A DNA stretch of 64,000 nucleotides from Diphasiastrum complanatum (taxonomy: Eukaryota; Streptophyta; Lycopodiopsida; Lycopodiales; Lycopodiaceae). Below the pieces are notes generated by a model. The model had not been told where the DNA came from. It saw only the letters and a list, made by a program, of their open reading frames with translations, and ran no database searches. The stretch covers positions 68,084,810-68,148,809 of the forward strand of contig CM055092.1 of NCBI GenBank assembly GCA_029204225.1, given 5' to 3'. Of the stretch, positions 9,429-21,435 are shown one piece after another. Every line of letters starts with the position of its first letter. The first letter of the stretch is position 1. Made by a program: the position numbers and the translations under genes.

Positions 9429-10240
9429 CACGAAAGGATGGGACACCTCAACTTCAAGTCATTGGAGGTAATGGCAAGGAAGAAGGTTGTGATTGGTCTT
9501 CCAAGCTCCTTAACTAATGTCAAGCATGTTTGTGACTTTGTGCTTTGTCTAAGTCACATAGACTACCTTATACTAGATCTATTTCTAGATCTGCGAAGCC
9601 TTTCAACTTGTACATTCGGATATTCATGGATTTACTACAATTAGCAATAGTGGAGCTAAGATGTATGTAACATTCATTGATGATTTTAGTAGATTTTTTT
9701 GGATCTATCTACTAAAGAGCAAGAATGAAGTGTATGATATCTTTGTCAAGTTCAATAATGCAAGGGAGAACCAATTTTTCCACAAAGATCAAGTTCTTGA
9801 GAGGTGACAATGGTGGTGAGTACATATCTAACAAGTTCAAGGCCTTTTGTGATGAGAATGGGATCAAGAGGGAGTATACAGCATCAAGGACCCCACAACA
9901 AAATGGAGTGGCTGAAAGGAAGAATAGGACTTTATGTGAAAGTGCTAAAGCTATGAGGTTAAGTGCTAATCTTGACAAACCATTTTGGGATCAAGCTTTG
10001 TTGTGTGCCAATTTATTGTGCAATAGGTGGCCGAGTGCTATTTTGGATGAAGGACACCTTTTGAGATTCTATTCAAGAGGAGGCCGAGCGTCAACTTTCT
10101 AAGAACCTTTGGATGCACATGCTATGTCAACATTGCTCTTGATGATAGGACCAAGGAGGATCCATCTTCAAGAAGAGGTATTTTTGTTGGATATAGTGAG
10201 GCGAGTAAAGCCTATAAGGTTTACATTCCTTCTACTAACA
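9429..10240 (+). pseudogene. Copia B integrase, catalytic residues kept, frameshifted
   Basis: HERMGHLNFKSLEVM gives the finger histidines, then the frame drifts. MYVTFIDDFSRFFWIY, FLRGDNGGEYISNKF (second catalytic Asp kept) and TPQQNGVAERKNRT (Glu) follow. The C-terminal segment covers PFWDQALLCANLLCNR and SRRGIFVGYSEASKAYKVY. At least three frameshifts divide it (near 9,410, 9,770 and 10,060). The first catalytic Asp region near 9,590-9,640 is poorly preserved. Confidence 0.75.
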
Positions 10241-11391
10241 AAGTGATTGTTGGTAGAGATGTCATTTTTGATGAGGGGAACATTCCAAAGGTGTCTTCAA
10301 GCATGATTGATGGTAGAGTGGATGGATCTAACATTCTTGATGTTGATGAGAAGGATCTTACTTTGGATGGTCGTGATGATGGACCTTCATCAAGTCAAAA
10401 GCCAAGGAGAACATCAAGAGAAAGACAAGTACCTTCATGGCTCACATATGATCAAAACGGTAAGCAAGTAGTTTCTGAAAATTATGTTGCTTTCCTAACC
10501 TCTTTGGATGAGACTACAAGTGTAGAACAAGCAAGGAAAGAAGAGGAGTGGATCCAAGCAATGGATCTCGAGTATCAGGCTCTTATGAAGAATGGAACAT
10601 GGAGATTGGTGGAGTTTCCTAAGGACAAGAAAGCTATTGGATAAAAATGTATCCTTGAGGTGAAGACAAACCAAGATGTATCTATCAACAAGTACAAGAC
10701 AAGGTTAGTGGCAAAAGGATATGCTCAACAACAAGGAATTGACTATGATGAGACTTTTGCACTCGTGGCAAAGATGGTAAGCATTCGAGTCATCATTTCA
10801 CTTGCTACACTTTATGGATGGGATCTACGGCAAATGGAAATTTCAAATGCATTCTTGAATGGTGATCTTGAGGAGGAAGTGTACATGGAGCAACCTGAGA
10901 GCTACATTTCATCAACAAAGCCAAATCATGTGTGTCTTCTACAAAAGAGTTTGTATGGCCTTAAGCAAGCACCAAGGAGTTGGTATGCTAAGCTTAACAC
11001 TTCTTTATGCTCTCAAGGCTTTGTTATGAGTGAGTATGATCATTCACTTTATTATAGGTTTGCTGGAAATGATGTTACCATCTTGCTAATCTATGTGGAT
11101 GATATCATCTTGAGTGGTGGAGACAATCAAGATGTGGAGGATATCAAGAATGCTCTTAAGAAGGAGTTTGAGGTGCATGATCTTGGTAATTTGCATTACA
11201 TTTTAGGAATAGAAGTTATTAGATCTTTTCAATCTACTTTCATTTGTCAAGAGAAGTATGCTAATTCTATTCTAGAAAGATTTCATATGGTAGATGCAAA
11301 AGCTATTGATACACCTATGGAGTCTCATGTAAAGCTAACTATAAGAGGTAATGAAAGATCCTTTGAGGACATTACTCTCTATAGGAGCTAG
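10241..11391 (+). pseudogene. Copia B reverse transcriptase
   Basis: Open from 10,243 (VGRDVIFDE) through a linker to EWIQAMDLEYQAL and WRLVEFPKDKKAIG. A TAA near 10,642 falls where the GCKWVFKVK block should start. The frame 10,660-11,391 then carries YKTRLVAKGYAQQQGIDYDETFA, EISNAFLNGDLEEEVYM, SLYGLKQAPRSWY and the catalytic YVDD in LLIYVDDIILSGG near 11,091. It also has KYANSILERFHM. Apart from the early stop and a shift near 11,390 this RT is well preserved. Confidence 0.85.
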
Positions 11392-12068
11392 TTGGTTCAC
11401 TCATCTATCTAACCATTACTATACCTGATCTAAGCTATTGTGTTGAGATATTGAGTCAATTCATGCAAGATCCTAGTGAGGAGCATTGGAAGCTACGAAA
11501 GCGAGTTTTGAGGTACATCATTGGAATTTGAGATTTTGGCATATTGTATGAGGGATCATCACCTAATCTTTTTGGATTTTCAGATTCGGACTATGCTGGA
11601 GATGTAATGGATAGGAAATCCATTAGTGCTTATTGTATTTTCATAGGTGATGGAGCTATATCATGGATGTCAAAGAAACAAGCCACTATCTCATTATCAT
11701 CTAGTGAGGCCGAGTACAAAGCTCTTACACATTGCACAAAGGAGATGGTATGGATCAAGAGGATGATCAAGGATCTTCACTTGCTGGATTTTTCAGAGAG
11801 CCCAATCATCTTTTGTGACAATCAATCAGCCCAAATAATGGCATCCAATCCTATCTTTCATGCTAGGAGCAAGCATATTGAGATACAATATCATTTTGTG
11901 AGGGAGCAAGTCATTGCAAAGGAGGTGGAGCTTCAACATGTGTCTTTAAGGGAATGTGTAGCTGATATCTTCACCAAAGCATTGGGAAAAGACTTGTTCA
12001 TGAAGCATAGGACTTCACTTGGAGTATTATCAAAGTCTATGCTAAAACTAGTTGCAGAGGGAGTGTGA
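11392..12068 (+). pseudogene. Copia B RNase H and polyprotein end
   Basis: After a frameshift at the LVGSLIYL block the frame is open from 11,544: FSDSDYAGDVMDRKS (catalytic Asp), SWMSKKQATISLSSSEAEYKAL (Glu), FCDNQSAQIMAS (Asp) and HIEIQYHFVREQV, ending ADIFTKALGKDLF and a TGA. All acidic RNase H residues visible here are intact. Confidence 0.85.
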
Positions 12069-12179
12069 AAGATTCAACTAGTTTCATCATATTTTTTCAT
12101 TTGAATAAACACTTTTTGAAAGTGTGGGAAAGTTAGAATGCGAGTTTGAGTATATTCAATTTGAATAGTTGGGTGCATT

Positions 12180-12190
<11 letters not shown>
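12064..12190 (+). repeat. Start of copia B 3' LTR (end not defined)
   Basis: TGTGAAAGATTCAAC directly follows the purine run GCAGAGGGAG, as expected for an LTR start. No second copy exists in the window, so the end cannot be set. Palindrome-bearing repeats begin near 12,180. Confidence 0.45.
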
Positions 12191-13980
<1,790 letters not shown>

Positions 13981-14554
13981 CTTTTGTATTATGCATTAGT
14001 AATTATTATGTTTTGTGTTTTGTGTTATGCATTATTTTGCTTATAATAATGGTTCAATTGTGTAATATAGTGTTATTTTTTGATTGCTTGTGCATGTGAC
14101 AAAAATATTCAAAAAAAAGAGCACGTTTGCACTTAAGCTTCGAGTGAGTTTAACGATGAGTTTGTGTTGTTTCAATTTGTTTTATTATTGGAATACGTTA
14201 TCTAACATAGTAAAAACTTAACTGTAATTCATAATTTTTATTTTGTTCAAAGCAATATCGTATTTTATCGCATACACTAGCAATTAATTAATATGCAAAG
14301 GTGAAATGTAGATAGTTAAAATCCCTAATCCTAGGAAGGTGTGTAGCCCTTACTTTTCTCCCGTTAAAGCGAGGTTCTAATCTTTCCAACTTGCATGGAA
14401 AAACCTACATGCCGTAGGGAGGGAATATGCGGTGACATTCTGAAATAGGACATAACCGCAAGGTTCGGGTATTATAATTATCACATTCAACTCTATCTAT
14501 AAAACTATACATAAAAAGTATTACGATGAATATAAAAAAAAGAATGATAGATAA
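13981..14554. other. AT-rich spacer, no gene seen
   Basis: No coding frame, and no terminal CACTA motif that I can pair with a partner. It separates the GA array from the CACTA transposase region and may contain the 3' end of that element. Confidence 0.45.
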
Positions 14555-14920
14555 TCATAGATCATTCTCATCATTTACATCATTTTCGTCATCACACAAG
14601 TCTTGACACTCATCTGAATCTAGGTCTAGGTATAATCGTAAATTTTCGATTGTGTCTCTTTCATGATGTGAGTTATCCTCATATTCAATCTCCTCTTCTT
14701 CTAATTCTATCTCATCCAAATGTGGGGGCCTCAAATTACCCCCAATTTGGTCTTGTATGATCGTAGGAATCTCATCATTTTCATCTGTACCTTCTTCTCC
14801 CATCATTTCGACATCATTTGGAGTTTGGATGAGTGGTTCAGGTTCTTCCAAAATGTCGCCAAAATTGGGTGGTGGTTCGTCGTGTGTATCCAATTCAACA
14901 ATATCTTTTCCTTCAAACAC
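14555..14920 (-). pseudogene. Acidic C-terminal tail of the CACTA transposase gene
   Basis: A 121-codon minus-strand frame starts MFEGKDIVELD and is dominated by Asp and Glu (for example DEIELEEEEIEYED and DDENDVNDENDL). It lies just downstream of the DUF4216-like exon and is probably its continuation after an intron near 14,930-15,080. Acidic tails after DUF4216 are common in CACTA elements. No catalytic role can be assigned. Confidence 0.5.
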
Positions 14921-15078
14921 GCATCATTTTCTTGCATTAAGTTGGATTACATACCACCATCTTGGATCTATTCGATCTGGATGGAATATAATCTGCCAAA
15001 GAGTTAAAAAAAATTAAGTTAGTCATATAAGATTGATACATAAATAATTGGATTGCGAATATTAGTGACATTGAAATT

Positions 15079-15720
15079 TTAGAGTCTCACTTGTTCGCAG
15101 TGTCGTGGCAATACTAAAGTGTCATGAAAGTCCATTGATATACATTTTGTTGAGTCAATTTGAAAAAACTTTGAGTTATCATTTCTAATCGTAGCGTTGC
15201 TTCCACAATAGATGACCTTAAACCATTTTACGTCAAAAATAAAGTATTTGTCGTTAGTCGCGTAATCGACTTCATAAATATGTTGCAATGTGCCGACATA
15301 GTCTAGGTCGTCCGAAATGACATTAGGGTCCCTCGCACTAGAACGACTCTCTTGTTGAAAGTTGGCCATTATACCACAATCATATGTACGTCGCTTGTTG
15401 TCAACTCTCTCAACACGGTAATGATGTCCATATGCCCACATGGCAGTGTATGATGTATATTAAGACACAAAAAAAAAAACAAATGTATGTAATTAGAAAT
15501 ACTATTCATATATTGAGTAGTACAAAGACAAAACTTCACAAAAACAATATTACACTAACCTTCCATCCACATCCGCGAACAAATTCCCATTCTATTTCGG
15601 TCACTTCTTCTTCGTTTTTAGATGCTTTTAGCATCGTATCAAAAACCCATTCACGAGAGCATTTTGAAGGTAAAGGCTCCAAAGGTTCGTCGTTCTCCAA
15701 CACCCTTCTTCTTCTTCGAT
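15079..15720 (-). pseudogene. DUF4216-like domain of CACTA transposase
   Basis: An upstream exon-like stretch (about 15,720-15,562) encodes REWVFDTMLKASKNEEE and EWEFVRGCGWK, then meets a GTTAGT donor. The frame 15,441-15,079 follows with MWAYGHHYRVERVDNKRRT, DYVGTLQHIYEVDY and FDVKWFKVIYCG. The GxxxxIYEVDY and DVKWF motifs are hallmarks of DUF4216. It is linked in many plant CACTA proteins to the tnp2 transposase. The function of the domain is unknown. Confidence 0.65.
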
Positions 15721-15730
15721 TGATATTTCT

Positions 15731-18414
15731 TCATCGTTTCAATGCTATGTTTCTTTCTTTTTTGGCTTCTTCATACCTTGAAATCCACTTTTCCGTTTGT
15801 CCACAATTATATGATATGAATGTGTCAATTTTCTCTTTTAATTGAGGTGAAAGTCTTTTTTGCACACCATTTCCTTGTGGTACTTCACCCTTAACACGTT
15901 CATCTTCTTCTTCACACCACATTTTTGGACTTGCAGGATGCAATTGTGAGATTATTTCGGTGATATAAAAGAAAGATTCCTGTACAAGCCAACTTTCTGC
16001 AATGCTACCTTCTGGCCTTGCCTTTTGTCTCACAAAGCCCTTCAAAACTTTCATAAAGCGCTCAAGGTAGAACATCCATCTCGTGTGCACAGGTCTTGCA
16101 ATTGATACTTCTTCGACTAAATGCACTAGAATATGAACTTGTATATCCAAAAAGGAAGTTGGAACATCTCTTTCCAACAAACATACCATTTCGGTCATAT
16201 GGATTTTCATGGAATCCAATTCACTATTTTTTATTTCTTTTGAAGACATCCACTTGCAAGATTGATAGTACATTAGGTTGTTTAACACATAAAAAATATC
16301 ACATATTTATACAAGTGCTTTGAAAAATATACAAACTTAATCGTCAATGACAAATTGTAAAGCGTATTTTGTACGTCATCGTTGAAGAGACCTCGAATAG
16401 AAAGTGGAAGTATGAATTGCAACATCTTATGCCAATCATGTGATTTCAATCCACTTAATTTACCATCTTTGGTAAATGACTTGCATAAAGAATGTGCATA
16501 GCCTGTTGGAGTTCTCATTTGTTTTATGACATGTTTAACATATGAGAGTTGCTCTTTTGTAAGAATCCACGGCACGCTAGGTAGAATCTCATCTCCACCT
16601 TCTGTGTATTGAATCCAATAGGGTCTTTTCACATCGGCCGCTTGTAGATCTTTACGAGCTGCGGAGTTGTCTTTTATGCCAATGATGTGGTTCCATAATG
16701 ATTCACCGACATTTTTGAATATATGCATAGGATCCAATAGATGGTTTATCAATAAATTCCTCCAATAGGGTAGTTTATGAAAAATAGACAACCGTTTCAT
16801 ACCATCAATGGATTCATTCCATGAAGAATTAACGTCATGATGTTTAAGCCATTCACCATGCCATTCCGCTACTCCCATGCATGGGGGTGGTGGTGTAGTT
16901 AGAGGATTATCTCCTCGCCCTCCAAAAAATCGTATTCAACCTTTGAAAATGATGATCAGGCGGCAAGTATTTGCGATGATTTTCGTACACGACTTTTTTT
17001 AACATATTTGTGCTATGTCGACCCTCCAAAAGTGGTCCACAAATATAACATGCGTTGTAACCCGATGTGATTAAACCTGCATAGTTCATAAACCAAATTA
17101 GACATAAGCTTAGTTAAATATACTCAACCATTAAACCCTAAAATGGATTAGATTCATTATATAGATACCTGGACATTCACTTAAACTGGGGTAGTCATGC
17201 ATCGTCCACATTAGAATTCCACGAACAACAAAGTTCTGTTGTTGTAAAGGTCTCAAGATGTCGTAAGCGTGAATACCATTCCAAAGAATGCACAATTCAT
17301 CGACCAAAGGCGCAAGATACACATCCATGTTCTTGGCCTTGTACTTTCCTGGAATCAATAAAGCCAATAACAAGTGTCCCATTTTAATGCTCAACCATGG
17401 AGGTATGTTATAATTAATGAGCACAACTGGCCATGTGGACCAAGTTGACGCTTGAACGCTAAAAGGATTTACGCCATCCATAGCAAGGCCAAATCTCAAA
17501 TTACGAGGTTTGTTTTTAAACTCGGGCCATTGGTCTTCAATATGTTTCCATGCAGGTGAATCAATTGGTACTCGCATCACATCATCCATAGATCAATTTT
17601 TGACATGCCAATCCATTAGTTGTGCCAAAGATTTACATCGAAATAAACGTTGCAATCATGGGATAATTAGAAAATGTTGTAACACTTTTCGTGGCACTTT
17701 ATCCCCTTGTACGTCATCTCGAAAACGTGAAGCGTTACACACTGGACATTGAAGCTTTTTTGAATGCTCACCTCTATATAGAACATGGTCTTCTGGACAT
17801 GCATGTATTGTGTCGTAATCCATTCCAAGCACGGTCATCATCTTTCGTGCTTCTTTTCATGTTTTAGGTATCACATTTTCTTTCAAAAGTATTCAATGCA
17901 ACAACCTAAAAAAAGAGCAATGTGAGTTGTTAGAAAAAAAAAAAAATCAACTTAATGTAAATATGCTATAAAGTATAATAGTTGTGTTATGCGTTAAGTA
18001 CCCGAATAAAGATGTCACGCTACGATCACTCCATTTGTATGTTGCTTGAAGGTTTAGAATAAGAATTGATGTAGCTAGTCTTGAAATGGATGCTCCAGGA
18101 TATAGAGGAGTGTCTGCCTCCTTGCGCAATAGAATCTCGTCTTCATCCATCTCAAATTGTTCGTGATTTCCATTTTCATTAGAAAATGCCTGCATATCAT
18201 CATTCTCATTTGTTTCAAAGTAAGATTCAAACATGTTGTACATTGCTTCATCGTGTTGCACCTCATCATCATAATCATTAGAATCAAGTTGATTATTCTC
18301 TTTTCCAATTGTGTTTGCCTCTTCAATTTGTTTTGTTCTTTGTTTTCTCATGTCTATCAAAACTTGATGTTGATTGTAACTAAATACAGATGGATCAACT
18401 CCGTGGAATGGCAT
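15731..18414 (-). pseudogene. CACTA tnp2-type transposase (Transposase_21, DUF4218)
   Basis: Catalyses excision and insertion of CACTA elements. Minus-strand pieces in order: 18,414-17,947 (acidic region, then ADTPLYPGASISRLA); 17,841-17,656 (ACPEDHVLYRGEH and a CPVCNASRFRDD zinc-type motif); 17,589-17,131 (LRFGLAMDGVNPF, PPWLSIKMGHLLLALLIPG, YDILRPLQQQNF, WTMHDYPSLS); 17,089-16,907 (GYNACYICGP); 16,878-16,282 (DPMHIFKNVGESLW). The last is 16,288-15,731, DUF4218-like (PTSFLDIQVHILVHLVEE, PVHTRWMFYLERFMKVLKG, ARPEGSIAE). Gaps between pieces hold stops or possible introns. An intact protein cannot be assembled with confidence. Confidence 0.75.
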
Positions 18415-18438
18415 TCGATGTATTGGCTACACACATGA

Positions 18439-18926
18439 AACAAATTCCATAAGTGACATATATAGATTGACAAAGATTATAATAAAAAACAATCATATAA
18501 AATTAACAAACCTCAACGTCTTCCAAATTCGATGGTTGACCTTCTTCTTTTCATCCAAACTTCCACGAATGATTTTCAATAATGCGTCTTTCATGCATCT
18601 TTTGTCCATCACACTTGAGGCATGTGCACCATATTTTATTTTGAAAATAATTTCTCTACGAAAAACAAAAATCAAGTATATGTCACTTTAGCACAATATT
18701 TTAACTTATAATAACAAAGTTTTTATGAATAAGAAAACATGCATGTTTATTACTTACCCTGTTAACTTGAGTACTGTCTTCATTGCTAGACTGATCTGAA
18801 TGTAATTTATCTCGTTGTGATAAATTGTATATATGTACAGGTACAAAACACAAATAGCAAAAAATTATTGTATGATTCTAATGTTTTAATTTTTAAATAG
18901 TACTATTCTTATACATTCTCGCTTAT
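18439..18926. other. AT-rich intergenic or promoter region of the CACTA element
   Basis: This sequence lies between the minus-strand transposase start and the divergent plus-strand frame. Only short frames are present. It could hold the transposase 5' exon and promoter, but no motif decides this. Confidence 0.35.
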
Positions 18927-19087
18927 ATGATTCTTATGCCAATCTTGGTGCAGGCTCGAGCTCTACACGCATATCTCTCTTCTTTTGTTAACACAGGTAT
19001 GAAAGTCCCACTCCAATATGCATTAAAGTTCTGTAATCAATTTTCTTTTCTAATTCATTTCAATATATTAGGGTTTATTGCAATGTA

Positions 19088-19530
19088 TTGTATGTTTATG
19101 AATGTAGTAATCATGTCGGGTCAGGCAATGGTGAAAGCTCGGGAGACTTTGTAAAAAATTTATATGAATCATTAACTCCTGGGCAAAAAACACAATTGCA
19201 AAATATGCTTAGCCAAGATGAGGGTGGTCCCTCACAAGCGGTCGCGACTCCCGTCCCCACCAAAGAGTCATCCACAAATCCTTATTATGACGTGGATCCT
19301 CAAGGCAATCTTTATGCCAACGCCATTTTGGCGACAGATTATTTAGTAAATGGTTCGAACAACCTGCCGCCGATAAATGACAAGTTATTGGTACCCTTCG
19401 TGACGAATTCCAGCAAGAAGAGGAATTCAAGGAGAAGAAAATTCATAAGGATATGAGCTTATGGATCAGGCATCGTCGTGATATGGCACAGCGAGCTTAT
19501 AGGGATGGGCAATCCAAGCCCTCCTGGTGA
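19088..19530 (+). pseudogene. Unrecognised reading frame divergent to the CACTA transposase
   Basis: The plus-strand frame starting near 19,088 contains GSGNGESSGDFVKNLYESL, TPGQKTQLQNMLSQDEGG and YYDVDPQGNLYANAI. After a frameshift near 19,390 it ends with an EEEFKEKKIHKDMSLW segment and an Arg/Gln-rich tail before a TGA at about 19,530. A Gly/Ser-rich lead, a helical middle and a basic coiled tail would suit a small DNA-binding accessory protein of the CACTA element, or a fragment of a captured gene. Neither is shown. No known motif is recognised. Confidence 0.35.
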
Positions 19531-19545
19531 ACTGTGTAAAAGCGG

Positions 19546-19932
19546 ATGAACGAACACCAGATGAATATTGTAGCTCAATCATCCTGTGAAGCAGAGTACG
19601 TTGTTGTAGCAAAGATGGCCAACGAAATAATTTGGCTCAAACAGTTCCTTGACAAACTGGGCGAAACGAGAAATGAACCTCAAGTTTTGCAGATGGACAA
19701 CACATCTGTAATACATCTGACAAAATATCCTGTGTTTCACTCAAGGACGAAACACATTGCGATCAAGTACCACTTGATAAGAGATCTAATTGGGAAGAAA
19801 ATGTTGTAGACTACCTTCATTGGAACAAAGGAGATGGTAGCTGACATTTTTACAAAGGCCTTAGACAAAGGTCTGTTTGAGAAATAGAGGACAGTCTTCG
19901 ATTTGTCAAGCTATCATGCTTTGAGAGGGAGC
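19546..19932 (+). pseudogene. Copia C RNase H remnant
   Basis: Plus-strand codons IVAQSSCEAEYVVVAKMANEII, MDNTSVIHLTKYPVF and HSRTKHIAIKYHLI match RNase H of elements A and D closely. TAG codons at 19,807 and 19,885 replace glutamines, and a frame slip follows FEK. The 5' side starts abruptly at about 19,556 against unrelated sequence, so most of the element is missing. A purine tract GAGAGGGAGC precedes the LTR. Confidence 0.8.
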
Positions 19933-20760
19933 TGAAGAAACAAAATGTTTCTACTGCCCAAGCTTTGCTAGCTTTCAATCCTAAACTTTTGACAAACGAC
20001 GACACGACACGACACGACACGACACAAAATCAGTCATGCTCCTCAACTGACCAAGAAGATCAGCCAAGTACTGTGGGGTACAAGTATTTGTTCAGATATC
20101 ATGACATCAGCAGAAGTACTTAAGATCGTGGCTAATCTGCCACCCTTGTAATTCGCGATTAGTTGTAGATGTTTAATCTTTCTAATCTGAAAGTTACATA
20201 ATGCGACTATATACTTTCTGTTTGATGCATAATATTGTAAGCAAGACAAGAAGACAACAAGACAAAATATACAGAATACATGTCCGCCTATGAGCGAGAC
20301 AATTCTGTAGAGGATTTGTAGATCCAGAAGTCTACTAGTAGGCAAGACACGATTTGTGAGAGAACTGTATTTCTCTCACGCCAATGCACTGCATGGATCT
20401 GTCATGCAATGCTTGAAAAATCAGAAGATCAATAGATAATATTGTGGCTATTGCACACATATTATTTTGTATGATTAAAAAATTTGTCTGCTACAATTCG
20501 TGTATCTAATTCACTTGTTTATTTAATTTTGCACATTGGTTTGATCTTGTTGAATGCTATATTAATCTGTTAATGTAGATCAACAGTGTCTATCTACACT
20601 CTGAAGGATTGTAGGAATGATATAGCCGGCAGTGATCAGCAATCATATCTAAATTCTTGATGAACTGATTTTATTCGCGAATGCTTTCACTTCGTGCTTC
20701 GCTTCGCGATCACGTGGCTATAAGCGTAAATCAATTTTAGAGCTCACTTAATTTTCGGTA
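19933..20760 (+). repeat. 3' LTR of copia C (A/D family)
   Basis: Begins TGAAGAAACAAAATG directly after the purine tract. The GTGGCTAATCTGCC core, the GCGACTATATACTTTCTG TATA region and the CTGTAGGAA-type 3' part follow D (53,605-54,550). It carries a private expansion of five GACAC pentamers at about 20,001-20,025. The end, near TAAGCGTAAATCAATTT, is less certain. Confidence 0.7.
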
Positions 20761-21110
20761 TCATCTTGTTTCGTTTCGTCTCATCTCGTCTCATTACAGA
20801 GCCTGATTGATCTTTTCGCGAATGCTTGCACTTTGTTTCATTTATTGTCGTTTCATGATCTCTATCCTTCCAGCATGAATCAATGTGAGAGCTCTTTTAA
20901 GTTTCGCTTCGTTTCATTTTCGTCTAGATTTCGTTTCATTTCGTTTCGTTGTATTACAGAGCCTGTTTGATCCAAGCATGAATTATTCTCGAACAGAAAT
21001 AATTCGAGTTTCATGAAAATGTTCGCGAATCGTTCGAGATTTTTTTTTATCAGTTTGTCGCCAAAGTTTCTAGCTGGAATTTGCATTTTTTGAGCGCATT
21101 TTTCACATCA
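20761..21110. repeat. TTTCG-rich degenerate repeats with LTR-like segments
   Basis: Runs of TTCGTTTCATTTCG-type units. The TTCGCGAATGCTT and GAGAGCTC segments recall the 3' part of the C LTR, and ACAGAGCCTG occurs twice (about 20,797 and 20,956). The region looks like partial duplications of LTR tail sequence. No gene. Confidence 0.5.
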
Positions 21111-21159
21111 AATTTATCTACTGTGAGAATCTCAAGCCAATCAGAGCTAGGATAAATCC

Positions 21160-21340
21160 ATGGAAATCCACAAAAAGAGGCAAAAGATGCCAAAAAGATG
21201 CGTGAAAGATACTGAACGATGCACGAAAGATGCCGAGAAGAGACGAAAGATGCACAAAAGATGCCAAATAGATGCACAAAATATCTCGAAAGATGAAACA
21301 CATTCCCAAAAAGATCTCGAAGAGATATGGAGGAAGGCAT
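21160..21340. repeat. AAAGATGC degenerate tandem repeat
   Basis: An 8 to 11-base unit (GAAAGATGC or AAAAGATGCC) repeats about a dozen times with drift. The long open frames on both strands here come from this repeat, not from coding pressure. Confidence 0.7.
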
Positions 21341-21435
21341 CCCGAAAAAGAACCCTCGAAAGATCACAAAAGCCACGAAATCCACGGCAGATGACTTTCC
21401 CAAAAGATCCCAAAATTGGCTGGTGTAAAAGATAA

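Larger units (their letters stand above)
14555..18414 (-). mobile_element. CACTA (En/Spm) DNA transposon, minus strand
   Basis: The minus strand carries, in order, the N-terminal region of a tnp2-type transposase, its catalytic region, a DUF4218-like domain, a DUF4216-like domain and an acidic tail. This combination is characteristic of plant CACTA superfamily elements. CACTA terminal inverted repeats and a 3-bp target duplication could not be identified by eye, so the true ends are unknown. The right side may extend into the plus-strand frame at 19,088-19,530. Confidence 0.8.

Noticed and set aside
20760-20775. CGGTATCATC after the C LTR as a primer-binding site
   Set aside because: C is preceded by RNase H and a purine tract, so this is a 3' LTR. 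The match is weak and the position is not at a clear LTR end.
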